A stretch of 51,482 nucleotides of DNA from Candidatus Blautia intestinavium (GTDB taxonomy: Bacteria > Bacillota > Clostridia > Lachnospirales > Lachnospiraceae), in assembly GCA_019113745.1 (NCBI GenBank), contig DXGV01000020.1, forward strand, positions 1 through 51,482. The letters run 5' to 3'. Made by a program: the position numbers and the translations under genes. Position 1 is the stretch's first letter. Every line of letters begins with the position of its first letter. A model generated the notes under the pieces. The model was not told the origin of the DNA and did no database searches. It worked only from the letters and a program-made list of their open reading frames with translations. Below are positions 1 to 6,608 of the stretch, in pieces.

Positions 1-26
1 TTTATCTGCCGCAGCATTTACAACAT

Positions 27-307
27 AATATCTGTTTTGTGGTAAAGATACGTATCATCTTTCAGAATTACAAAAGAAAAATATAATTCCAGCCGTATGA
101 ACGTCTTTTTTTCTTCATCCTGCTATACCAACTATCTATTTTGGGAAAGACTTTGAGCATACGGTTTTTTTCTGTGCCCAAAAGGACAGATTTTCCGCGC
201 AAAATCAGCAGATTTGACGATTGAAAAAGCCGTTTCGGTCTGCTATAATAGACTACGTTATCAAAGATACATATGTATGTCGCTTTATTTACCACAAAAC
301 AGATATT
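27..307. repeat. Putative invertible DNA segment bounded by 20-bp perfect inverted repeats
   Basis: The left arm (27-46) reads AATATCTGTTTTGTGGTAAA and the right arm (288-307) is its exact reverse complement. Allowing one mismatch the match extends to 23-46 and 288-311. The arms enclose 241 bp with no convincing gene but a near-consensus promoter. The right arm ends about 11 bp from the stop codon of a tyrosine recombinase gene. A promoter between inverted repeats next to a tyrosine recombinase is the known layout of phase-variable invertible promoters. Inversion itself is inferred, not seen. Confidence 0.8.
221..249 (+). promoter_or_regulatory. Sigma-A promoter inside the invertible segment
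   Basis: TTGAAA (221-226), 17-bp spacer, TATAAT (244-249), with TG at 241-242 giving an extended -10. In the orientation shown it points right, toward the 3' end of the recombinase gene. If the segment were inverted it would point left, out of the window, toward whatever gene lies before base 1. Confidence 0.75.
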
Positions 308-320
308 TTGTGGTTTTTTT
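292..320 (+). terminator. Hairpin plus T7 overlapping the right inverted repeat
   Basis: CCACAAAA (292-299), a 6-base loop, TTTTGTGG (306-313), then seven T residues (314-320). It would stop rightward transcripts from the promoter at 221-249 just before they run antisense into the recombinase gene. The left repeat lacks this arm, so the design is asymmetric. The stem is AT-rich, so strength is uncertain. Confidence 0.5.
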
Positions 321-1155
321 ATTCTATCTGGAATATCAGCCCCAGACGGTCTATCTGGCGTATCTGTTCTTTGTCGCTGACAATAGTATAGATCCTTGTG
401 GTATTGATGCTGGCGTGTCCCAGAAGATCCGCAAGGTGGGTAATATCTCTTTTTTCCTGGTAATAAGTTTTCGCGAACAGATGACGGAGATTATGAGGAT
501 ATACCTTTTCTTTAGCGATCCCCGCCCCTTCGCAGAGTTTTTTCATTTCATGGAAAATATTGCTCCTGTCCACAGGCTTTCCGTTTCTTGTGACAAAAAC
601 GCTCCCCCTGCTCCCAGGCTGTATATACAGCCTTAACTGTGCGCACAGTTTTTCCGGCAGAAGGACCGTCCTCTCTTTTCCTTTGGAACGCACCGCCGCC
701 TGACCCTTTTTTACTGCTTCCGCCGTGATATACGCAAGCTCGCTGATGCGGATACCTGTAGAGCAGAGGGTCTGTAAGATTAGAAAGAGGCGTGTTTTTC
801 CCTGCTTTTTCGCCTCCTTTACCAGACAAAAATACTCCTCTTTTGTCAGATCCCTTTCCGTGGAACGAAAGGCTTCCTTCTGCCGCTTCAGGCTTTTTAC
901 CGCGCAGTCGTGCCAACCCGTTCTTTTCAGGAAGCCGTTCAGCGCCGCCAGCATGAAATTTACAGAAGCGGGAGCGTATTCTCTCCGCAGCTTTTCTTTA
1001 TACGCCCGGGTCAGCTCTTTTGTCACCTTCGCCTCCTTCCCGGCGTATTTCTGGAATTCCCGGATATATTTCTCAATAGTTGCCGCTGTTTTTTCTTCAT
1101 CCTCCAACTGCGCCCGGAATTTTTCGATCAGGGCGTCTGTCATCCTGTACTCCAT
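319..1155 (-). CDS. Tyrosine recombinase/integrase, probable DNA invertase
   Basis: This 278-aa protein has a SAM-like core-binding domain (about residues 5-90) and a catalytic domain with the family residues in place: Arg in TGIRISELAYI, HNLRH, and LLGHASINTTRIYT with the nucleophilic Tyr. Length fits the compact XerC/D-like recombinases rather than large phage integrases. The start is ATG at 1155 with AGGAGG 7 bases upstream. The gene reads toward the inverted-repeat-bounded segment and stops about 11 bp from its right arm, so it probably inverts that segment. No excisionase or other phage or conjugation gene lies beside it, which argues against an integrated element. It could also act on distant sites. 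Confidence 0.88.
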   Translation of the reverse strand: MEYRMTDALIEKFRAQLEDEEKTAATIEKYIREFQKYAGKEAKVTKELTRAYKEKLRREYAPASVNFMLAALNGFLKRTGWHDCAVKSLKRQKEAFRSTERDLTKEEYFCLVKEAKKQGKTRLFLILQTLCSTGIRISELAYITAEAVKKGQAAVRSKGKERTVLLPEKLCAQLRLYIQPGSRGSVFVTRNGKPVDRSNIFHEMKKLCEGAGIAKEKVYPHNLRHLFAKTYYQEKRDITHLADLLGHASINTTRIYTIVSDKEQIRQIDRLGLIFQIE

Positions 1156-1289
1156 TCTGTTTCCTCCTTATCTCCCGGAACATCCCTCTGTGCTTCCGCT
1201 TCTGGGCGTTTTTCCCGGATATGTCTTCTTAGTATCTCCACCTGTTCAGTATATATCCTGACTCTGTTTTCCCGATTCCTCTCTTGCAT
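1140..1289 (-). CDS. Possible 49-aa charged leader protein upstream of the recombinase
   Basis: An open frame begins at ATG 1289 and ends with TGA at 1140-1142, overlapping the first codons of the recombinase gene. That overlap is the layout of translational coupling. The predicted peptide is rich in Glu and Arg and probably helical. A purine-rich GGGGGTGG lies upstream, but only two bases from the ATG, which is too close to be ideal. No family is recognised, and it may be a chance frame. Confidence 0.28.
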   Translation of the reverse strand: MQERNRENRVRIYTEQVEILRRHIREKRPEAEAQRDVPGDKEETEWSTG

Positions 1290-1312
1290 TTCCACCCCCG
1301 TTCTTTTATAAT
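1284..1312 (+). promoter_or_regulatory. Promoter of the carbamate kinase gene
   Basis: TTGCAT (1284-1289), 17-bp spacer, TATAAT (1307-1312). The predicted start of transcription falls at the left tip of the dispersed repeat, so the whole repeat would lie in a leader of about 300 nt before the ATG at 1625. Confidence 0.72.
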
Positions 1313-1315
1313 AGT

Positions 1316-1591
1316 AGCATCAGTGTACACGGGGACAATACGGTCGATAAAGGGCTGATTTCTGCCTCTTTTGCGTTACTTTCATTCCGCGTACGTCCTG
1401 TACGCGTCAATCAAGTGCCTTAAAGAGACAGAAATCATCTCCTTTTCGACTCGTAGACTCCAACCGTAGGAATTTCAGTGATTTACAAGGCAGACGATGG
1501 AGGCGTACAGGACGTACGCTGACTGAGGATAACGCCGAAAATCGCTGAAATTACACGGTTTGGAGCGTATTGCCCCTTGTACACTGACGCT
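1316..1591. repeat. Dispersed 276-bp element, full copy 1 (upstream of arcC)
   Basis: It starts AGCATCAGTGTACACGGGG and ends CCCCTTGTACACTGACGCT, so it has imperfect terminal inverted repeats. Inside are two hairpins: GATTTCTG.CTCTTT pairs with AAAGAGACAGAAATC, and AATTTCAG.GATT pairs with AATCGCTGAAATT. Each is capped by an inner stem around CGTACGTCCTGTACG, which occurs in inverted form in the other half. The copy at 6303-6579 is about 94% identical by eye. There is no open frame of note, so it resembles a non-autonomous miniature element. Confidence 0.85.
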
Positions 1592-1624
1592 ATATTCAAA
1601 ATGAAAAAGAAATGAGGATTCCCT

Positions 1625-2557
1625 ATGAGTGAAAAAACTGTAGTAGTTGCACTTGGACACAGAGCCCTGGGCACGACTCTGCCGGAACAGAAGCTGGCTA
1701 CCCGGCAGGCCGCCAGAGCCATCGCTGATCTTGTGGAAGAAGGCGCCAGAGTAGTCATTTCCCACAGCAACGGACCCCAGATAGGAATGATCCACACAGC
1801 AATGAATGAATTCGGAAAGGCGCATCCTGATTATACCTTCGCCCCCATGTCCGTATGCTCTGCCATGAGCCAGGGCTATATCGGCTATGACCTGCAGAAC
1901 GCTATCCGGGCCGAACTGATCTCAAGAGGTATATATAAGCCTGTCGCCACTGTGCTTACTCAGGTTGTGATCGATCCCTACGACGACGCTTTTGCAGAGC
2001 CGGAGAAAATCATCGGCCGTGTTCTGAACGCTGAGGAGGCTGAGGCCGAGGAGGACAAAGGCAACTTTGTCACGGAAGTGGCTCCCGGAGAGTACCGCAG
2101 GATCGTAGCTTCGCCAAAGCCCCAGAAGATTATAGAACTGGAAACCATCCGTACTCTTACTGAGGCCGGACAGATCGTCATTGCTGCCGGAGGCGGCGGA
2201 ATTCCTGTTATGGAACAGGGTATCGACCTCCACGGGGCAAGCGCTATCATCGAAAAAGATTTTGCCAGCGGACTTCTTGCGGAAGAACTGAATGCAGACA
2301 CCCTTATGATCCTTACCAGTGTGGAAAAGGTAAGTCTTGACAGAGGCACCGACCATGAGAAATATCTCGGGATCGTCTCCGTGGACGACGCCCGCCGCTA
2401 CATCGCTGAGGATCAGTTTACAAAAGGCTCCATGCTTCCCAAGATCGAAGCAGGGCTCTCCTTCATAAGCAAAGGCGAGGGAAGAAGGACGATCATCACC
2501 GATATCCCTCACGCCAGAGACGGTTACCGGGAGAAGACCGGTACGATTATTAAATAA
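1625..2557 (+). CDS. arcC: Carbamate kinase (amino-acid kinase family)
   Basis: This 310-aa protein, of normal family length, should interconvert ATP plus carbamate and ADP plus carbamoyl phosphate in the cytoplasm. Family features are the HSNGPQIGM motif near residue 48, the AAGGGGIPV loop near 191, and IIEKDFASGLLAEEL near 213. The N-terminal nucleotide loop reads ALGHRALG where classical ArcC has a GGN. The start ATG has an upstream purine stretch (ATGAGGA). No arginine deiminase or ornithine carbamoyltransferase gene is adjacent, so it is not in a standard arc operon and may serve another carbamoyl-yielding pathway. Its leader holds a full dispersed element. Confidence 0.88.
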   Translation: MSEKTVVVALGHRALGTTLPEQKLATRQAARAIADLVEEGARVVISHSNGPQIGMIHTAMNEFGKAHPDYTFAPMSVCSAMSQGYIGYDLQNAIRAELISRGIYKPVATVLTQVVIDPYDDAFAEPEKIIGRVLNAEEAEAEEDKGNFVTEVAPGEYRRIVASPKPQKIIELETIRTLTEAGQIVIAAGGGGIPVMEQGIDLHGASAIIEKDFASGLLAEELNADTLMILTSVEKVSLDRGTDHEKYLGIVSVDDARRYIAEDQFTKGSMLPKIEAGLSFISKGEGRRTIITDIPHARDGYREKTGTIIK

Positions 2558-2608
2558 AAGATCATTAAACAAAATAAGAACCGTGTGCCTGGCGGCGCAC
2601 GATCGAAT

Positions 2609-2647
2609 AGGACAAGTTCTTTATTCATGAGGGACTTGTCCTGTTTT
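2609..2647 (+). terminator. Terminator after carbamate kinase
   Basis: AGGACAAGT (2609-2617) pairs with ACTTGTCCT (2634-2642), followed by GTTTT. It lies about 50 bp past the arcC stop codon. Confidence 0.75.
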
Positions 2648-2685
2648 GACTTTTCTTCTTTTTCAGGTGGATTTTTCAGCAGTAA

Positions 2686-2999
2686 TACGGTTTCAGTTGG
2701 CGCTTTTTCTTTCTAACCGTGTTTTTTTCGCCGTAGTACGGTTCCGTCTGATATTTCCGCTTTCCAACCGTATTTTTTTCACTGTGGTACGGTTCCAGCT
2801 GGCATTTCCTCTTTCTAACCGTATTTTTTTCACTGTAGTACGGTTCCGGATGGCGCTTTTTCTTTCTAACCGTATTTTTTTCGCTGTGGTACGGTTCCGG
2901 ATGGTATTTCCTCTTTCTAACCGTATCTTCCTCATAATAGTACGGTTCTATCTGCTCTTTTCTCTTCTCCAACCGTGTCCTCCCCATAATAGTACGGTT
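2686..2999. repeat. Tandem array of six 51-bp units
   Basis: TACGGTT recurs at 2686, 2737, 2788, 2839, 2890, 2941 and 2993: five exact 51-bp steps, then one of 52. Each unit also carries AACCGTR plus a T-rich run, so AACCGTA and TACGGTT of neighbouring units can pair across about 15 bases. Because 51 is a multiple of 3, long frames are open by construction. The minus-strand frame would encode a Lys/Arg/Tyr-rich 17-residue repeat. The rest of the gap (3000-3155) is A-rich and holds nothing I can name. Confidence 0.9.
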
Positions 3000-3155
3000 C
3001 CACCTAAGCGTTCTTCTTTTCCGACCAGATTCACAGCAAGAAATTGATAGAAAGGATCACAGGAAGTCAGAAAACAGCCCAGGAAGAACCCAAAATGGTC
3101 AGTATAGACCAAGGAAAACAAAAAGCCCAAAACACCAAAAAAGCAAAATCGCCCC

Positions 3156-3196
3156 AAAAAAGGCTGCTGCACATAATCAGGTGCAGCAGCCTTTTT
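3156..3196 (-). terminator. Bidirectional terminator after nrdD
   Basis: GGCTGCTGCAC (3162-3172) pairs perfectly with GTGCAGCAGCC (3181-3191), flanked by A6 on the left and T5 on the right. It would end the nrdD transcript and block read-through from the array side. Confidence 0.9.
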
Positions 3197-3248
3197 CTTT
3201 CGGCTGTTCTTATAAGAATCTGACAATATTTAACATGCATTTGCTGTT

Positions 3249-5384
3249 TTACATGGACTTTCTTTCCGCGATCTCCGCCATCTTCGCCTCGTTCAGACGG
3301 GTGTCGCCGTGTACGCGGCTGTAAGAAAGATAACCGTTCATACGGTCGATCTTCGTCAGATTACTGGAACCGCAGACCGGGCATACGTCCATTTCCAGTT
3401 CTTCATGGCCGCAGTCATCACAGTATGCCAGAGAAAGATTTACTCCCTCATAGTATCCCAGATCCATTGCCCTGCGGATAAGCGTCCGGATCGCTTCCTT
3501 ATTATATCCGATAGGATATCTTACATACTGGATCTTTCCACCGTTGCAGAGTTCCCAGAAGCGTCCCTCCAGATCCTGTTTCTCAATAGGCGTCACGTCC
3601 TCAGTTACATGACAGTGGAAGCTGTTGCTCACATACGGCCTGTCGGAAACGCCCTCCACAATACCGTACATTTTGCGGAACTGCTCTACCTGGAGTCCGC
3701 AGAGGCTTTCCGCCGGAGTTCCGTAGATGGCATACAGATTTCCGTCCTCTTCCTTGAATTGATTTACCTTATCGTTGATATATTTCAGCACATCCAGCGC
3801 AAACTGGCCGTCCTCGCGGATGGATTTGCCGTTGTACAGCTCCTGAAGCTCATTCAGCGCCGTAATGCCAAAGGAAGCTGTCATTGGCTTCAGGATCTTT
3901 CCGATTTTTTCGTGAGGCTCCAGATGGCCGCCATAAAAACCGCCTTCGCAGTAAGCCAGAGGATTAGTAGAAGCTCTCATCTGTCCCAGATACTCGTAAG
4001 TGCGGATATGCAGATTGCGGATCATTTCCAGATAAAAATCAAGCACCTCATAGAAATCCCGGCTCTCAGCCCTTGCTTTTGCAAGGATCATCGGAAGATG
4101 GAGACTTACGGCGCCTATGTTAAATCTTCCCACAAATACAGGCACGTCGTTTTCGTCCGCCGGATGCATGCCGCCTCTCTCATACCAGGGGCTTAAGAAA
4201 GCCCTGCAGCCCATGGGACTGATCACTTTGCCGTACTGCTTGTACATGCTGGCAATATAGCCTTTTCCGGTAAGGGAAAGCCAGTCGGGATACATGGTCC
4301 TGGCAGAGCAGTCCACTCCTGCCTCAAACACGTCCTCGCAGCATTTTCCCGGGCCGTGAAGGTTTTCATCATAAAGGAATACGATCTTCGGAAACAGCAC
4401 AGGCTTTTTATGACCTGCCTTTCCCTGGCCTCCTTTATGTACCTCCAGAAGAGAAAGATTGCACATCTTCTCAAACTGTCCGGTTCCAAGCCCAAGGGTT
4501 ACAGTCACAAAGGGATAATCTCCTCTGGAAGATCCCACAGTGTTCAGCTTGTACTCAATTCCCTGCCATCCCTGGTCAAAGTCCCTGCGTACCTTATCGA
4601 GAGCGTATTCGATAGCTTTTTCCTCTCTGCCCGACCAGCTCTCATCTGAATATTTCAAAAATTCCTGTACATATTTATCATAGCTTTTCTGAGCATAGGG
4701 CGCCAGGATCTTATCCACCTCCGGCACAGTAAAACCACCGTACTGCTGGGCCGCTGTGCTGAGCACGATATCTCCCATAACGTCGAAAGCGGTATCCAGT
4801 GTTTTCGGCTCGTTATACCAGACATTTCCCATCTCAAAGCCGCCTCTCAGAACAGAAGCCACGTCAAAAAGGCAGCAGTTCATAGTATCCAGACGGGCGG
4901 ACTGGTCGTGAATATAGATGTAGCCGTCCTTACATGCCTGAAGCTCATTCCGGGTCATAAAGAATTTTCGGTAAAGCTCCTTATTCAGCTCGTTGAAGAT
5001 CAGGCTTCGCTTTGTAGCCACAAGCGCGCTGTCTGTATTGGCGTTGCTCTTGTCGCCGATATAGCGGATCGCCTGGCTCTTAGTATAAACGTCGTCCATC
5101 ATATGGATGAAATCCAGCTTATAATTACGGTAATCACGGTAGCTTTTCGCCACCGCCGGATTTACTCTTTCCAGAGCTCCTTCTACGATATTGTGCATTT
5201 CCTGGATCTGTATTTCTTCTTTTCCCAGGGATGCCGCGTGTTCCTTTGCAAAACGGCAGATAAAGTCCTTTTCCTCCTGGGAAAATGTATAAAGGATTCG
5301 GGCTGCGGATTTATTTACTGCAGCCACGATCTTCTGCGGATTAAATTCTTCTTTTGTTCCGTCTTTCTTAATCACATAAATCAT
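3249..5384 (-). CDS. nrdD: Anaerobic (class III) ribonucleoside-triphosphate reductase
   Basis: This 711-aa protein reduces ribonucleotides to deoxyribonucleotides by glycyl-radical chemistry, supplying DNA precursors without oxygen. An N-terminal ATP-cone starts at MIYVIKKDGTKEEFN. The C-terminus has the zinc-ribbon cysteines CDDC and CPVC and then the glycyl-radical segment RMNGYLSYSR. The frame is open further upstream, but ATG 5384 is chosen because AGGAGA lies 7 bases before it and the homologous sequence begins there. The activating enzyme NrdG is not encoded next to it or anywhere in this window. Candidate NrdR boxes overlap its promoter. Confidence 0.93.
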   Translation of the reverse strand: MIYVIKKDGTKEEFNPQKIVAAVNKSAARILYTFSQEEKDFICRFAKEHAASLGKEEIQIQEMHNIVEGALERVNPAVAKSYRDYRNYKLDFIHMMDDVYTKSQAIRYIGDKSNANTDSALVATKRSLIFNELNKELYRKFFMTRNELQACKDGYIYIHDQSARLDTMNCCLFDVASVLRGGFEMGNVWYNEPKTLDTAFDVMGDIVLSTAAQQYGGFTVPEVDKILAPYAQKSYDKYVQEFLKYSDESWSGREEKAIEYALDKVRRDFDQGWQGIEYKLNTVGSSRGDYPFVTVTLGLGTGQFEKMCNLSLLEVHKGGQGKAGHKKPVLFPKIVFLYDENLHGPGKCCEDVFEAGVDCSARTMYPDWLSLTGKGYIASMYKQYGKVISPMGCRAFLSPWYERGGMHPADENDVPVFVGRFNIGAVSLHLPMILAKARAESRDFYEVLDFYLEMIRNLHIRTYEYLGQMRASTNPLAYCEGGFYGGHLEPHEKIGKILKPMTASFGITALNELQELYNGKSIREDGQFALDVLKYINDKVNQFKEEDGNLYAIYGTPAESLCGLQVEQFRKMYGIVEGVSDRPYVSNSFHCHVTEDVTPIEKQDLEGRFWELCNGGKIQYVRYPIGYNKEAIRTLIRRAMDLGYYEGVNLSLAYCDDCGHEELEMDVCPVCGSSNLTKIDRMNGYLSYSRVHGDTRLNEAKMAEIAERKSM

Positions 5385-5449
5385 ACCATGTTCTCCTGTC
5401 CTGCTGTACGAAGAAGCCTTTGCGCCACCGCTCTCTTCGCCAATCTCAC

Positions 5450-5497
5450 TCCCCATATCTGGTGTCGCAAAAGAGAGTATAGCACAATATCCTGTGA
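5450..5497 (-). promoter_or_regulatory. nrdD promoter with two candidate NrdR boxes
   Basis: On the minus strand an extended -10, TGCTATACT, lies at 5484-5476. Two 16-mers resembling the NrdR box consensus ACACWATATATWGTGT flank it: GCACAATATCCTGTGA (5482-5497, 12 of 16) and TCCCCATATCTGGTGT (5450-5465, 11 of 16). Their starts are 32 bp apart, about three helical turns, as known for paired NrdR boxes. The matches are moderate. The link to a reductase gene raises confidence. Confidence 0.5.
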
Positions 5498-5565
5498 AAG
5501 AAAAGAGGGAATTGTAATTTTTTCCCCGTCAGCTAAAAACTCAGATAAAAACAGGACAAAATTTA

Positions 5566-6114
5566 TCAGGTATCCTCTGACACCGTATGTATCTCAACGT
5601 CGCTGCTTACGCCGTAGTCCTCCATTTTTTCATAGGCATACTGGTTGGCTTTTTCTTCTACAAAGTCCAGAATAGACGGCAGAAGGATCAGCAGGATCAC
5701 AATGATCCATAAAATTATCTTTCCCATTCCTGTCTTCTTTTTTCCAGGACCATAAGCGGATTCTACCTTTTTCTGGTTCTTTTTTCTGGTCTTTTTATCC
5801 GCTTTGGTTTTTTCGGAAGACGTCTGTGGCTTTGTGGCCGTCATCCGTTTTACCGCTTCCTGACGCACCTCCTGCTGGTGGGCGCGGATGTCCGCCGCGC
5901 TTGCGTTTTTCCCCAGAGATCTTCCGTCTGTTCCGGAAGCGGCCGCTTTACTCCTCATGATCTCCCTCGCCTTTTCTGTGGCATGTTTATAATGATCCCT
6001 GCTGTTTTCGTTGAGATGATACAGGATTTCATCTTTTTTATAAGGCATCCCGCAGATCGTGCATCTTCCGTTTGCTACAGGCCCGTCGCACAGCGGGCAT
6101 CTTCCTCCGATCAT
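5566..6114 (-). CDS. Zinc-ribbon membrane-anchored protein of unknown function
   Basis: A 182-aa protein. An N-terminal zinc-ribbon-like pair (CPLC at about residue 6, CTIC at about 18) is followed by a helical region, a Lys/Arg-rich linker (about 95-125), one hydrophobic segment (about 130-150) and a short acidic tail. The topology suggests a cytoplasmic metal-binding head and a single C-terminal membrane anchor. The start is supported by AGGAGG before ATG 6114. No specific family is recognised. It lies 181 bp upstream of nrdD on the same strand, and the nrdD promoter lies between them. Confidence 0.7.
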   Translation of the reverse strand: MIGGRCPLCDGPVANGRCTICGMPYKKDEILYHLNENSRDHYKHATEKAREIMRSKAAASGTDGRSLGKNASAADIRAHQQEVRQEAVKRMTATKPQTSSEKTKADKKTRKKNQKKVESAYGPGKKKTGMGKIILWIIVILLILLPSILDFVEEKANQYAYEKMEDYGVSSDVEIHTVSEDT

Positions 6115-6197
6115 TTCCGTGCCTCCTCTCTTTTTTAATTATCGCTCCGACGCCGTACGCCCGGAGACAACTCGTCGTTTGTATCATCATTGGCAGC

Positions 6198-6218
6198 GGG
6201 GGAGCGACGCGCTCCCCC
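6198..6218. other. GC-rich hairpin without a T-tract
   Basis: GGGGGAGCG (6198-6206) and CGCTCCCCC (6210-6218) form a perfect 9-bp stem with a 3-base loop, in the gap between the divergent zinc-ribbon gene and asnA. No T-run follows on either strand, so it is not called a terminator. The remainder of 6115-6270 shows nothing else I can name. Confidence 0.5.
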
Positions 6219-6273
6219 GGCGCACCATCTAATATCATTGTAGTAAATTTCCCGCCGCTGCACAAGTTAAAAA

Positions 6274-6302
6274 TTGCAATGGTGGATTTTTCCTGATATA
6301 AT
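6274..6302 (+). promoter_or_regulatory. Promoter of asnA
   Basis: TTGCAA (6274-6279), 17-bp spacer, TATAAT (6297-6302). The dispersed element begins at the very next base, as it does 3 bp after the arcC promoter. Confidence 0.75.
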
Positions 6303-6579
6303 AGCGTTAGTGTACAAGAGGGACAATACGGTCGATAAAGGGCTGATTTCTGTCTCTTTTGCGTTACTTTCATTCCGCGTACGTCCTGTACGCGTCAATC
6401 AAGTGCCTTAAAGAGACAGAAATCATCTCCTTTTCGACTCGTAGACTCCAACCGCAGGAATTTCAGCGATTTACAAGGCAGACGATGGAGGCGTACAGGG
6501 CGTACGCTGACTGAGGATAACGCTGGAAATCGCTGAAATTACGCAGTTTGGAGCGTGCTGTTCCTTGTACATTAACGCT
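6303..6579. repeat. Dispersed 277-bp element, full copy 2 (upstream of asnA)
   Basis: It begins AGCGTTAGTGTACAAG and ends CTTGTACATTAACGCT, giving near-perfect terminal inverted repeats. It has the same internal double-hairpin plan as the copy at 1316-1591, in the same orientation relative to the downstream gene. The tip is followed by AGCGTTA (6580-6586), so the junction reads as the palindrome AACGCTAGCGTT. The asnA ATG follows 29 bp later. Confidence 0.87.
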
Positions 6580-6608
6580 AGCGTTATTAATGACGAGGAG
6601 GACTTATT

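Noticed and set aside
68..295. 75-aa frame inside the invertible segment
   Set aside because: It spans an inversion arm and the promoter, with no ribosome binding site or family resemblance.
319..1155. Prophage or conjugative-element integrase
   Set aside because: No phage, relaxase or excisionase genes nearby, and the neighbouring inverted repeats fit an invertase better.
2676..2987. 103-aa Lys/Arg-rich repeat protein on the minus strand
   Set aside because: All frames are open because the 51-bp repeat is a multiple of 3; there is no good start signal, and the last unit is 52 bp and breaks the frame.
2686..2999. CRISPR array
   Set aside because: The units are contiguous with no unique spacers of constant length, and no cas gene is present.
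2948..3226. 92-aa minus-strand frame
   Set aside because: It runs through the strong terminator of nrdD and into the tandem repeat; no ribosome binding site.
3249..5456. Longer nrdD start at 5456
   Set aside because: The extra residues are not typical of NrdD, and the ribosome binding site AGGAGA sits before ATG 5384.
6303..6579. T-box or other known riboswitch in the asnA leader
   Set aside because: The leader is a nearly identical copy of the element before arcC with terminal inverted repeats; no T-box sequence or antiterminator was seen.
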